The notes below the pieces were generated by a model. That model saw nothing but the letters and a program-made list of their open reading frames with translations, searched no databases and was not told where the DNA came from. Below are positions 8,729 to 17,288 of a stretch of DNA of 64,000 bases, in pieces. Both the position numbers and the translations under genes were made by a program. The stretch is from assembly GCF_004118325.1 (NCBI RefSeq), contig NZ_RDFA01000003.1, forward strand, positions 496,001 through 560,000, read 5' to 3'. This DNA is from Halorientalis pallida (GTDB taxonomy: Archaea > Halobacteriota > Halobacteria > Halobacteriales > Haloarculaceae). Position 1 is the first letter of the stretch. The number at the start of each line of letters is the position of its first letter.

Positions 8729-11700
8729 TTAGCTGCCGAGCTGGATGACGTTCGCGTCGATGGAGATCAGGTCTGTGTCGAACGAGGCCTGGGACCGGGC
8801 GTTGTCGGGGACGAACAGCGTGCCCGACGCCGAGTCGTCGCTGGTCGAGATCTCGTAGGCGTAGACGCCCGGATCGAGCGTCGTGCCGAGGTCGACGGTG
8901 GAGATGTCCGCACCGGCCCGAACCTGCACGGACTCGCTCTTGTCGATGTCCGCCGATCCGGACGGGCTGGTTCCCTCCCAGAGTTTCACCGAGAGCGAGC
9001 CGGACTCGGCGATCAACTCGGGGTTGTTCACGACGACGTCGAGTCGCTGTGGGGCCACGTCCAGATCGGTCCGGGTCCCGGGTTCGAGCTTCGTCACGCC
9101 GACGTAGGCCCCATCGACCAGCAGCCGCGGTTCCTCGACGTTGACTTCGACGGTCGAGGTGGTGTTGGCCGAGGACACCGCGACCTCCATCTTCCCGCGG
9201 GTGCTGTCGTCCGGGTCGAACGTCATCTGGACCGTCGCCGTCTGACCGGACGAGAGTGTGAGGTCGTCCCGGGTCTGGTCGGAGTCACCGACGGCGACGT
9301 TGCCGGATTCACGCGTCGCGGTGAACTCGATGTCCTGGGTGCCGGAGGCCGAGCCGACGTTGGTCACCTCGGCGGCGACGGTGAAGGTATCGGTCTGTTC
9401 CACGACCGAATCGGTCGCCGATGAGTCGACGTTGACCACGAACGCGTCGTGGGACGTCGTCCCGACGTAGATGCTCCGGGTGACGCTCTCGTTGTTCGAG
9501 CTCAGATTGATCGTCAGCTTGTGTGCTCCGGGAGCCATCGTCGGGGCTTCGAGCGAGACGGTCTTGCTCTGACCGTCGCTGACGTTGACCCCCGAGAGGG
9601 TGTCTTCGGTGGTTCCGTCGACGGCGAGCGTGACGTTCGTCGTGTCGGGTGCCGTCCCGATGTTCCCGATGGTGACGTTCACGTCGGGGGTGTCGGTCGG
9701 CGCGACCTTTGCGGGTGCCTCGGTATCGTTGATCTGGAGGAGCGGTTCGCCCGACCCCGTCGAGACGTTGCTGGTCGCGTTCAGCGCCTGGAAGAGGACG
9801 ACCGCGTCGTTGAAGTCCGGGTCACCGGAGGTGAACGCGTTGTCCGGGTCGGCATCCTCTTTCGACAGTTCGTACATCAGGACACGCTGGTTCTCCTGCA
9901 GGTCGAACCGACCGTTCGGCGTCGTGTAGTTCGCCAGGATGTCGGCGGCACTGCGCTGGTCCGGCTCCGCGGCCTCGAACCCGGGCACCTTCTGACCGTC
10001 TTCCTTGATGACCAGGTTCGACGGGTTCTGACTCTGACTGATGCCGATATTCTCGTCCCCCCAATCCGAACAGACGAGTCGATCGGCGTCCCAGTAGTAG
10101 GTGTTACCGTAATACGTGTACGGGATGTATCGGACACCGTATGCGTTCAGGTCGACATCGCTGAACTCGTTACAGGTGTATGACTTCGCGAACACGGAGA
10201 CTTCCGTCCCCGCACTCACCGTCGCAGTGTAGTTCAGCGACGGATCTTCGTCGATCTGGAGCGTCCGCATCGTGGGCGTGTTCATATCCTGGGTCCCCCA
10301 GGGCCGAGCGACGCCGTTGGGGTTCGAGTCGTTCTGGAGTGCGACGTACATCTCGATAGGCCCACGACCGACGTAGTAGTCGCCTTCGCCTCCCCGCACA
10401 GTCCCGTCCTCGATGCCAGTGGTCAGCGCGGTCCCTTCGACCCGCATGCTGACCGTCAGGTTCCGGGTGACGGTGATACCGGTCCCGTTGTCCTCACCGA
10501 TACCGGGGCCCTCGGGCGGGTCCGTGGTGACTCTGACGTTTTTCGTCAACGTCATGTTCTGAGTCGACACCGTGACGGGATACGTGCCGGTGCTGGTGCT
10601 GGACGGGACGTCGTAGGATCCCTGGACGACGGTCTCGTTGTCGACGTCGAGCGCCTGACTCCCGGACGTGATGGTCGTCCCGTCGAACGAGAACGTGTAC
10701 GTCACGGGGCCATCTGCCACACCCGTGTTGACGAGCATCGCGGAGACGTTCAGCGTCTCGCCCGGTTTGATCGGAGCCGGCACCGCGCCCATCTCCTGGA
10801 TGAGGAAGTACGACTGTTCGCTGTCGCCGGCGGTGAAACTCCCAGTCGACGACTCGTTCGCGGTGGTAACCTCGTACTGGTAGACACCACCCTCGTCCAC
10901 GTCGAGATTGTCGAACGTGATCGTTTTCGTGTTACTGCTCGGGATCGTCGTGGTCTTGGTCTCGGTCGTGACCAGGTTCCCGCTCTCGTTACGGACGTAG
11001 AGTTTGACGTCCTGTTGTCCACCCGAATTCCCTTCGTTCTTGATCGACGCACCGATGTCGAAGTCGTCGCCGACGACGACCGTCCCACCGCTCGGCGGCG
11101 TCGTGCTCTGAACGGCGAAATACTCGTTGTCACCGATCAGGATGTCCGTCGACGCGATCTCGGCCGGGCCGCGACGGTTGACCACGGCGAACGTGGCGTT
11201 CAGGTTCCCCTGCAGGTAGGTCGGCACGGTGTAGGTGAGTGTTCGCGTCGAGCCACTCCCGAGCGTAAGCTCTCTGGATTCCAGCACCGTCCGATCTGAT
11301 CCGGAGGCGTCCGGGAACGTGAATTCGACGGTCTTCGTGGCCTCCACTGCTCCCGTGTTCGTGATTTCCGCTTCGATCGTCTCGGTGTCGGACGCCATCA
11401 TGCTCGCGGGCGCGTCCGTAATCGAGACATCGAACGTCGCGAGGTCGCCGGGCCCCGAGACGACCTTGACAGTCCCGTTTCGGACCTCGTCTCCGGTATC
11501 GAGGCTGTACTTGTACGTACTCCCGCTCGTGAGATTGTCGTGTTCGACCCGGAACGGGAGGGTGACGTTCTGGTTGTTCAGCAGGGAGACGTTCCCGTAG
11601 CCGGTCACGTTCGATTCTTCGAGCGTCCACGAGCCGCCGCTCTTGCTGTACCAGTCGAGTGTTATGTTCTGTGCACCGGTCAATCGACCAGTGTTGTTCA

Positions 11701-12631
11701 CCGTCGCGTTGACCCAGAAGTCCTCCGACTCTGTGTTCGACTGGTAGGCCACGAGCCCCGGCGGTTCCTCGACGGTGTAGGTAGGTTCGACTCGTTCGCC
11801 GATCGCGAAGGTGATGTTGACGTCGTCGCCGGCGTCGACGGTCGGGTCGGCCGTCTCGATGGTCGTCCGATCCGGCGAGAAGTTCCGTTCGGCGTAGGTG
11901 TGCCAGGCCGTCGCGAACGGACTGTTCTGGATCGAGACGGTCATGTTCGAGAGCACGCGCGGGTCACACGTGATGTCCGCCGGCGTCACGTCCGGGTTCG
12001 CCTCGACCTCCTCGAAGTCCTTGTCGGTCAGCAGTGCCTTCTGCAGGTACTCGTTTTTGATCTGCGAGCCCGACTCGTTGACGGCCGCGACGAGGCGGTC
12101 GGACTCCCGCATGTTGCCGTCGAAGTCCGTGAGTTTGACCCCCAGCTGTCCTTCACGGTAGTTGAGTGCGGGCGGCGACACGACGGAACTGCCGCCACGC
12201 GAGGATTTGCGCCAGACGCCACCGGCCTCGTAGCCGACGATGTCGCCGTCTTCGGTCTCCGCCTGAAGCGTCCCGATAGAGATGGGGCCAGTGTAACAGA
12301 TATCGCCCCCGTTCGCGACGTCCGCGTTCTCACCGACCGAGAGATTGATCGTGGTCTGCTCGATGGTCCGGACGTTCCCGCCGAGATTCGACGGGAACTC
12401 GAAAGCCATCCGGTTGTTGTTCTCGAGATCGTCGATGCGCGAAGACACCTCACGCATCGACTGTTCGGCCACTTCGACCTGATTCTGGTTGTCCACGTCC
12501 TGAACGAGACTGCCACCGAGAACCACGACGACGAGGGCGCCAAGGGCGACGATGCCGACCAACAACGCCAGCCCGACAACCGGCGATACGGCTCTGTCAC
12601 CCGATGGCACCCCTTCCCCTGGGGCTGTCAT
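8729..12631 (-). CDS. Giant pilin-like surface protein with CARDB-type repeats
   Basis: 1300 residues. The N-terminus (DRAVSPVVGLALLVGIVALG) is the hydrophobic start typical of archaeal type IV pilins and is followed by a helix (VAEQSMREVSSRIDDLENN). The rest is a long chain of beta-sandwich repeats of the CARDB/Ig-like kind; recurring pattern elements are 'NTGxxxGxxxVxL' and 'GxYxYxVST'. Many Asn-X-Ser/Thr sites suggest heavy N-glycosylation. It converges with pilin set A. The equivalent gene in set B (18034-19608) is 524 residues, so this copy has gained a long repeat array. The start sits about 29 nt after a TATA box, so it is transcribed separately, probably leaderless. A tip-adhesin or filament-cap role is inferred from size and context only. 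Confidence 0.8.
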   Translation of the reverse strand: MTAPGEGVPSGDRAVSPVVGLALLVGIVALGALVVVVLGGSLVQDVDNQNQVEVAEQSMREVSSRIDDLENNNRMAFEFPSNLGGNVRTIEQTTINLSVGENADVANGGDICYTGPISIGTLQAETEDGDIVGYEAGGVWRKSSRGGSSVVSPPALNYREGQLGVKLTDFDGNMRESDRLVAAVNESGSQIKNEYLQKALLTDKDFEEVEANPDVTPADITCDPRVLSNMTVSIQNSPFATAWHTYAERNFSPDRTTIETADPTVDAGDDVNITFAIGERVEPTYTVEEPPGLVAYQSNTESEDFWVNATVNNTGRLTGAQNITLDWYSKSGGSWTLEESNVTGYGNVSLLNNQNVTLPFRVEHDNLTSGSTYKYSLDTGDEVRNGTVKVVSGPGDLATFDVSITDAPASMMASDTETIEAEITNTGAVEATKTVEFTFPDASGSDRTVLESRELTLGSGSTRTLTYTVPTYLQGNLNATFAVVNRRGPAEIASTDILIGDNEYFAVQSTTPPSGGTVVVGDDFDIGASIKNEGNSGGQQDVKLYVRNESGNLVTTETKTTTIPSSNTKTITFDNLDVDEGGVYQYEVTTANESSTGSFTAGDSEQSYFLIQEMGAVPAPIKPGETLNVSAMLVNTGVADGPVTYTFSFDGTTITSGSQALDVDNETVVQGSYDVPSSTSTGTYPVTVSTQNMTLTKNVRVTTDPPEGPGIGEDNGTGITVTRNLTVSMRVEGTALTTGIEDGTVRGGEGDYYVGRGPIEMYVALQNDSNPNGVARPWGTQDMNTPTMRTLQIDEDPSLNYTATVSAGTEVSVFAKSYTCNEFSDVDLNAYGVRYIPYTYYGNTYYWDADRLVCSDWGDENIGISQSQNPSNLVIKEDGQKVPGFEAAEPDQRSAADILANYTTPNGRFDLQENQRVLMYELSKEDADPDNAFTSGDPDFNDAVVLFQALNATSNVSTGSGEPLLQINDTEAPAKVAPTDTPDVNVTIGNIGTAPDTTNVTLAVDGTTEDTLSGVNVSDGQSKTVSLEAPTMAPGAHKLTINLSSNNESVTRSIYVGTTSHDAFVVNVDSSATDSVVEQTDTFTVAAEVTNVGSASGTQDIEFTATRESGNVAVGDSDQTRDDLTLSSGQTATVQMTFDPDDSTRGKMEVAVSSANTTSTVEVNVEEPRLLVDGAYVGVTKLEPGTRTDLDVAPQRLDVVVNNPELIAESGSLSVKLWEGTSPSGSADIDKSESVQVRAGADISTVDLGTTLDPGVYAYEISTSDDSASGTLFVPDNARSQASFDTDLISIDANVIQLGS

Positions 12632-12655
12632 TTCACCTTTAATTCCCGGTAGTTG

Positions 12656-12663
12656 AATAAAAA
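12656..12663 (-). promoter_or_regulatory. TATA box of the giant pilin-like gene
   Basis: On the minus strand this reads TTTTTATT, centred about 29 nt before the ATG at 12631, the spacing expected for a leaderless haloarchaeal transcript. The remaining bases up to 12844 show nothing else that I recognise. Confidence 0.55.
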
Positions 12664-12844
12664 CCCATCGACAGTTATGCGCGCTGTGTCCGATACGGGC
12701 GCGAAACGCGGCGATTACGGGATTTCGATATTTGATAAACGAGCCGGGCTCGCGGTCTCAAATTTCGAAGTATCGAGTCACCGTGGCAACAATTCACCAG
12801 CCACGCGGATCCGTTCCACTCCGAAGGATCTCGAAGACCGGTCC

Positions 12845-13261
12845 TCAGTACCGGTACAGCGAGACCACCGCAGGTAGCCGGTCGTACATCCAGACGGCGA
12901 CCGGGAGTCCGACGATCGAGACGGTAAGGAGATACGCGACACCCATCCAGATGCCGCTCGCCCACCACCCGATCAGCAGGAACCACACCGCTCGAACGAG
13001 GAGGCTGCGCTGCTCGCGGTGCTGAGTTCGGATCTCGTCGGCGCTGGCGACCAGGGTTCCCGGCCGGCGTTTCAGCGACACCACCGTGGGCACCTGGTTG
13101 ATCATCTTGATCCCCAGCGGGATGCCGACGATCGTGACGTTCAATAGCCACGCGACACCCATCCAGATGCCCGTCGCCCACCATCCGATCAGCAGGAACC
13201 ACGCCGCTCGCACCAGCAGCGAGCGCTGCCCGACGGACTGGCTCACCTGATTTGTTACCAT
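12845..13261 (-). CDS. YccF-domain membrane protein with internal duplication
   Basis: 138 residues; the start at 13261 (MVTNQVSQ) was preferred to an upstream in-frame ATG at 13336 because the earlier residues look like non-coding sequence. Two tandem copies of a YccF/DUF307-like unit are visible: RSLLVRAAWFLLIGWWATGI and, after about 65 residues, RSLLVRAVWFLLIGWWASGI. Each has two hydrophobic segments, and copies end in VTIVGIPLGIKMI or VSIVGLPVAVWMY. The family is an inner-membrane protein of unknown function. It is transcribed from the same strand as 13373-13909. Confidence 0.8.
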   Translation of the reverse strand: MVTNQVSQSVGQRSLLVRAAWFLLIGWWATGIWMGVAWLLNVTIVGIPLGIKMINQVPTVVSLKRRPGTLVASADEIRTQHREQRSLLVRAVWFLLIGWWASGIWMGVAYLLTVSIVGLPVAVWMYDRLPAVVSLYRY

Positions 13262-13372
13262 ACGTCCCGTTGGACACCACGAGCAAAGAGCGACTCGGCG
13301 AAGCGGAAGTGGCTCCCACAAGAAGTGAGCCGTCACCGAGCCAGGAGTTCTCGCGCTGTGATTCCTGCGCGG

Positions 13373-13909
13373 TCAGGATCCCAGCCGCTCGCCGTTCTGG
13401 AGCGCTGCAGTCACGATACCGGCCGTCTGTCCGACCCCGACCACGGCCAGCCCCGCGACCGCGACGGTCGCGTCGTCCAGCAGTGTGGCCCCGCCGGCCG
13501 CGAACAGTCCTAGTCCGACCAGCGAGAGCGCCGCACCCACCAGGTAGACGTGTCGGTAGGTCGGCCCGCTCATCGCCGCCCAGGTCCTGACGTAGGCAGC
13601 CCCCGGGAGGACGATCCAGGCGTACAGCGCCAGTGCACTCAGCGGATCGGCCTCCGGCGTGACGACGAGATCGACCGTCCCGAGGATGTTCACGACCGCG
13701 CCCACCGCCAGGACACGCTGCCACGCGCCCAGAACTGGGCCGTTCATCTCCGACAGCGTGGTCAGGAAAAAGGTTACCAGCAGTACGTCCATCACCACCA
13801 TCGCGATCAGGACGGTCCGGGCCGTGATCAGGCCCAGCACCGCTGCGGCGGCGAAGACCCAGGCCGCCGGCACCAGCCCCGCCGGCCCCACGTCTTTCAA
13901 CAGGCCCAT
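13373..13909 (-). CDS. Six-helix membrane protein of unknown function
   Basis: 178 residues, with ATG at 13909 (MGLLKDVGPAG). Six hydrophobic segments can be traced, separated by very short loops, so the protein is almost entirely membrane. I recognise no motif. Longer in-frame upstream extension exists but runs through tRNA-derived repeats and is not credible coding sequence. It lies between YccF and the tRNA-Ala region with no sign of an operon with the pilin genes. Confidence 0.7.
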   Translation of the reverse strand: MGLLKDVGPAGLVPAAWVFAAAAVLGLITARTVLIAMVVMDVLLVTFFLTTLSEMNGPVLGAWQRVLAVGAVVNILGTVDLVVTPEADPLSALALYAWIVLPGAAYVRTWAAMSGPTYRHVYLVGAALSLVGLGLFAAGGATLLDDATVAVAGLAVVGVGQTAGIVTAALQNGERLGS

Positions 13910-14014
13910 GCCAGCCGTCAACGAACGGCGACGTGTTGTGTATTCCGGTCGCCCATCGAGTAGAAGGCTACAGCCGGGGCTGGAGAACGATGGACCGATG
14001 AGAACCGAACGATC

Positions 14015-14232
14015 GACCGAGCGAAGCGGGGGAAGGAAGCGAGTGGACTCGCGGGGGTCCCGCGAACGCAGTGAGTGGGACCACGCGAGGGAACGTACGA
14101 CTGACCGAGCGAAGCGGGGGAAGGAAGCGAGTGGACTCGCGGGGGTCCCGCGAACGCAGTGAGTGGGACCACGCGAGGGAACGTACGACTGACCGAGCGA
14201 AGCGGGGGAAGGAAGCGAGTGGACTCGCGGGG
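14015..14232. repeat. 88-bp tandem direct repeat, about 2.5 copies
   Basis: Units start at 14015, 14103 and 14191 with GACCGAGCGAAGCGGGGG and repeat with an exact 88-nt period; the third stops matching after 42 nt. Each unit holds GGACTCGCGGGG, the last bases of tRNA-Ala (minus strand), inside a small palindrome (GCGAGTGGACTCGC). Reading frames through it give repetitive Arg/Pro/Ser peptides and are not genes. Confidence 0.85.
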
Positions 14233-14301
14233 ATTTGAACCAGAGGAAGACGGTCACCTCGCGGCGCTCGGTTCTGCGACTTCCAGGGTTCAAATCCCCG
14301 C
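14219..14301. other. tRNA 3'-end remnants (possible attachment-site scar)
   Basis: Bases 14220-14241 repeat the 3' end of the adjacent tRNA-Ala gene (TGGACTCGCGGGG plus ATTTGAACC). An oppositely oriented T-arm-like segment, GGGTTCAAATCCCCGC, sits at about 14286-14301. The two arms form a near-perfect inverted repeat around 45 nt. This is the kind of debris left by integrases that use tRNA 3' ends, but no integrase gene is present. The rest of the 13910-14350 gap shows no gene. Confidence 0.6.
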
Positions 14302-14315
14302 ATCGACGACAATTT

Positions 14316-14342
14316 GCGCCGCCCAGCGTCCCTGAGCGGCGC
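14316..14342 (-). terminator. Hairpin downstream of tRNA-Ala
   Basis: GCGCCGC pairs with GCGGCGC around a 13-nt loop, 8 nt after the tRNA 3' end in the direction of transcription. It may be a processing or termination element; there is no strong U tract. Confidence 0.35.
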
Positions 14343-14350
14343 AGAAATTA

Positions 14351-14422
14351 TGGACTCGCGGGGATTTGAACCCCGGGCCTTCCCCGTGCCAGGGGGATGA
14401 TCTACCGCTGATCTACGAGCCC
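14351..14422 (-). tRNA. tRNA-Ala (anticodon GGC)
   Basis: 72 nt on the minus strand. The acceptor is GGGCTCG/CGAGTCC with discriminator A, the D arm GATC/GATC, the anticodon stem TCCCC/GGGGA with loop CTGGCAC (anticodon GGC), and the T arm CGGGG-TTCAAAT-CCCCG. CCA is not encoded and no intron is present. It sits between the two pilin sets, with copies of its 3' end scattered just downstream. Confidence 0.95.
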
Positions 14423-14450
14423 GCGCACTCATCGCTATCCGGCCAGTTTT

Positions 14451-14456
14451 CTTAAA
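14451..14456 (-). promoter_or_regulatory. TATA box of tRNA-Ala
   Basis: TTTAAG on the minus strand is centred about 32 nt before the tRNA 5' end, a normal archaeal spacing. The region to its right also contains AT-rich stretches (TTAAATA near 14519-14526, ATATATT near 14550) that could serve the divergent pilin set B. Confidence 0.5.
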
Positions 14457-14661
14457 CCCATCGAAGGAGTTCCCCCGCGGGAAAGGACAACTCACAATGC
14501 GTTTTACCGGCCAAAATCGTTAAATAGCCCGTTCAGCGGCCACAATCCATATATTCCAGGTGCTGTGATTAGGGGTAGTTGAGAGTACCAGTCGGCAGCG
14601 GGCCGGGCGACGTGCGGGAACCGAGCGGCGACTGTTCGGCCTAGTCAGACGAGGGATTCGC

Positions 14662-15327
14662 ATGGAGAACGCAAGCGCGTCCGACGGGACGAACGCGGCC
14701 AGCAATCGCCAGTCGGGGCCGTCTCGACCAGTGTCAGGTTCGGACGCCGATCCGACAGGCGGTGGTACCGAACACCGAACTCGGAGACGCGCGCAGACCA
14801 CGCTCGATTTCACCGTCGGTGTCGTGCTGTTCGTGTTCGTGCTGGTGGCCATCTTCGCGTTCGTGGCGGGGACCGTCCAGCCGTTCACGACGGGCGATCA
14901 GGAGGACATCGTAGCGGTCAACCGGGTCGCCGACGGACTCGCGGAGGACACGCTCGGCGACCCGGACACACCCTACATCCTGGACACGGACTGTACGGTG
15001 GCGTTTTTCGAGGGCGGCAGTCCGCCGTCGGACTGTCGGTTCAGCGACCAGCAACTCGACGAGCAGGTCGGCGTGACCGACAGTGCGTTCCTCAACGTGA
15101 CGGTTCGGGGGAACGTGAGCGGGTCGGGTTCGCCCAACGAGTTGCTCTGCTGGGACGAGACGGCCGGGGAGCTGGTCGAGCAGGGCACGACGGACTGCAC
15201 GACGGCCGACGTGGAGACGCTCGCGGTCGGCGACGATTCGGCAACGGGCACCCAGTCGTCGGTGACGGCACGACGGTCGGTGTCGGTCAACGGGACCAGC
15301 GTCTCGCTGGTGGTGAAACTATGGTGA
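14662..15327 (+). CDS. Pilin-like protein, set B gene 1 (DUF7287-like)
   Basis: 221 residues. A polar, probably disordered N-terminus of about 45 residues leads to RRAQTTLDFTVGVVLFVF, the hydrophobic pilin-type helix, then an extracellular domain ending VVKLW. It corresponds to 4836-5459 in set A. The start at 14662 is uncertain; a shorter product would begin nearer the helix. Extracellular Cys residues (DTDCTV, SDCRF, LLCWDE, TDCTT) may form disulfides, unlike the set A copy. It heads an operon of five overlapping genes. Confidence 0.72.
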   Translation: MENASASDGTNAASNRQSGPSRPVSGSDADPTGGGTEHRTRRRAQTTLDFTVGVVLFVFVLVAIFAFVAGTVQPFTTGDQEDIVAVNRVADGLAEDTLGDPDTPYILDTDCTVAFFEGGSPPSDCRFSDQQLDEQVGVTDSAFLNVTVRGNVSGSGSPNELLCWDETAGELVEQGTTDCTTADVETLAVGDDSATGTQSSVTARRSVSVNGTSVSLVVKLW

Positions 15328-15902
15328 GCGACCGCGGGCAGGTCCACACGCTCGAGGCCATCGTCGCGGGGCTGTTGTTGACCTCGAGTATCGTCTTCGC
15401 GCTCCAGATGACGGCGGTGACGCCGCTGTCCGCGAGTACGTCGAGTCAGCACATCGAGAACCAGCAGGAGGCCAGCGCGGCGGGCGTGCTGGCGATGGCG
15501 GCCCGGAACGACTCGTTGCGCGAGACGGTGCTGTACTGGAACAGCACGGAGAGTCGGTTCCACGGGGCGACGGTCAACGGGTTCTACACCCGGAAACTCC
15601 CGACGGATCTGGGTCGGAAACTCCAGCAGACGTTCGGCGACCGCGGCATCGCCTACAACGTCTACGTGGCCTACTACAAGTCCGGGCGGCCCCAGCGCAA
15701 GCCGATCCTCTACCGCGGTGAGCCGACCGACAACGCGGTATCGGCGGGCAAGACGGTCGTCATCGCGAACGACACGCGCTTGCTGACCGAGAACATGACT
15801 CGCGGGTCGCGGGTCAACAGCTCGAACTTCTACGCCGACAAGAACGGCGATGGGCCCGTGTTCGACGTGGTCCGCGTGGAGGTGGTCGTGTGGCGGATCT
15901 GA
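15321..15902 (+). CDS. Pilin-like protein, set B gene 2 (DUF7288-like)
   Basis: 193 residues, overlapping the previous gene by 7 nt. The motif DRGQVHTLEAIVAGLLLTSS leads into the membrane helix; ASTSSQHIENQQEASAAGVL follows as an amphipathic helix. It matches 5464-6096 in motif order. The C-terminus (VEVVVWRI) keeps the Trp-containing beta strand seen across these proteins. Likely a minor pilin. Confidence 0.75.
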   Translation: MVSDRGQVHTLEAIVAGLLLTSSIVFALQMTAVTPLSASTSSQHIENQQEASAAGVLAMAARNDSLRETVLYWNSTESRFHGATVNGFYTRKLPTDLGRKLQQTFGDRGIAYNVYVAYYKSGRPQRKPILYRGEPTDNAVSAGKTVVIANDTRLLTENMTRGSRVNSSNFYADKNGDGPVFDVVRVEVVVWRI

Positions 15903-16846
15903 GCGGCGACGACCGCGGGCAGGTGCTGCTGGTCGCGGGGTTCGTCCTCGCGGCGTCGTTCGTCGCGCTGACGCTGGTGTTGAACTCCGTCATCTACACG
16001 GAGAACCTCGCTACGCGTGGAGCCGACGCCGGGGGCGGCGACGCGATCAGCTATCGCAACGACGTCGCCGACGGGCTAGAGTCGGTCGTCGAGTCGGTCA
16101 ACCGGAACGGCTCCTCGCGGACGGCGATCCGGGACGAGCTCTCCCGGGCGGTCGTCTCGACGAGTCGGCGGGCCGCGCAGTTCCAGGTGTTACGCGGGAT
16201 CAGTGCCAACGCGACGCTGGTCTCGGTCGCGTGGGGGACCCGTATCGGTCAGAACCAGACCACGGGGAACTTCACCAACTCGACGGTGCCGGCCAGTGCC
16301 GACGTGGCCAGCGACTGGACGGTCGCCACGGGCGTCGACGCGACGCGCTCGGCGCGGATCAACGTGACCGATTCCTCGGAACTGGCCCTGCAGTCCAACG
16401 ACCCACTGGAGTTGCAGGTCACCGACGGGTCGCCCTGGACGGTCACGCTGTTCAAGAACGACAGCGCCGGCACCACGACGGCCATCGAGGTCGATCCACC
16501 CTCGGGGCCGTCCCGGGTCTGTTCGGCCGGGAAGGACCCAGCCATCGGACTGACCGCGGGCACGTTCAACGGGACGGACTGTCCCGCCCTCGAGTACGGC
16601 GAGGGTATCTCGACGCCCTACACCATCGCAGTCCGGAACGGCCGGCAGTTCCAGGGCACCTACTCGCTGGTGGTCGACGAAGTGATCGACAGCACGGACA
16701 TCGAGTACGACAACTACGGGACGGCGCCCGACGTACCGTTCGCAGTCCCGGCCGTCTACTCGGCGACGGTCCACGTCGAGTACCAGTCCACGTCGCTGTC
16801 GTACGCGACGGACGCGCAGGTGCGCCCGGGTGAGAGCGATGACTGA
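15890..16846 (+). CDS. Pilin-like protein, set B gene 3 (DUF7261-like)
   Basis: 318 residues from a GTG at 15890 that overlaps the previous gene by 13 nt. GDDRGQVLLVAGFVLAASF begins the membrane helix and aligns with 6090-7118. The extracellular domain is rich in Asn-X-Ser/Thr and has a Cys pair (RVCSAG, TDCPAL). It is the largest pilin-like gene of this operon, as in set A. Confidence 0.75.
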   Translation: MADLSGDDRGQVLLVAGFVLAASFVALTLVLNSVIYTENLATRGADAGGGDAISYRNDVADGLESVVESVNRNGSSRTAIRDELSRAVVSTSRRAAQFQVLRGISANATLVSVAWGTRIGQNQTTGNFTNSTVPASADVASDWTVATGVDATRSARINVTDSSELALQSNDPLELQVTDGSPWTVTLFKNDSAGTTTAIEVDPPSGPSRVCSAGKDPAIGLTAGTFNGTDCPALEYGEGISTPYTIAVRNGRQFQGTYSLVVDEVIDSTDIEYDNYGTAPDVPFAVPAVYSATVHVEYQSTSLSYATDAQVRPGESDD

Positions 16847-17288
16847 CGAGCGGGGCGTCTCGACGACGCTCAACTACGTGCTCGGGCTGTCGATCGCGCT
16901 CATCCTGATCACGGGGCTGCTGGTGGCGGGTGGCTCGTTCGTCGAGACCCAGCGCGACCAGAGCATCGAGACGGAACTGGCGGTCCTGGCCGAGCAGGTG
17001 AGTTCCGACGTGATGATGGCCGACCGACTGGTCGAGACGACGAGCGACAACGAGTCGGTCCGGGTCGGCCGTGACCTCCCGCCTCGCGTCGCCGGCAGCA
17101 GTTACGAGGTGAAGATCGAGGGCGGCTCGGACCCGCAGGTCGTCGTCCGGACGACCGGTCCCGAGATCACCGTCGAAGTCCCGCTGAAGACCTCGACACC
17201 CATCGAGTCGTCGTCGGTGTCCGGAGGGACGATCGCCGTCAACTACACCGCGAGCGACCGACTCACAGTGGAGGACGATCAGCAATGA
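16839..17288 (+). CDS. Pilin-like protein, set B gene 4 (DUF7266-like)
   Basis: 149 residues. The ATG at 16839 (MTDERGVSTTLNYVLGL) was chosen over an upstream GTG at 16830 because the paralogue begins similarly close to its helix. A membrane helix is followed by an amphipathic helix (LAVLAEQVSSDVMMADRLVE) and a beta-rich tail. It overlaps the previous gene by 8 nt and the next by 4 nt. It pairs with 7115-7573. Confidence 0.75.
   Translation: MTDERGVSTTLNYVLGLSIALILITGLLVAGGSFVETQRDQSIETELAVLAEQVSSDVMMADRLVETTSDNESVRVGRDLPPRVAGSSYEVKIEGGSDPQVVVRTTGPEITVEVPLKTSTPIESSSVSGGTIAVNYTASDRLTVEDDQQ

Noticed and set aside
8396-9424. Plus-strand frame spanning the intergenic region and the giant gene
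   Set aside because: Most of it is antisense to the 1300-residue gene and no protein features are visible.
11540-12652. Plus-strand open frame opposite the giant pilin-like gene
   Set aside because: No recognisable protein features; the minus strand shows a pilin N-terminus and a TATA box at the right distance.
14015-14232. Possible CRISPR array
   Set aside because: The unit is 88 nt, directly tandem, without spacers, and only about 2.5 copies exist.
13910-14495. Minus-strand frames with repeated Ser/Pro/Arg peptides near tRNA-Ala
   Set aside because: They are translations of the 88-bp repeats and tRNA fragments; the repetition is at DNA level and frames differ between copies.
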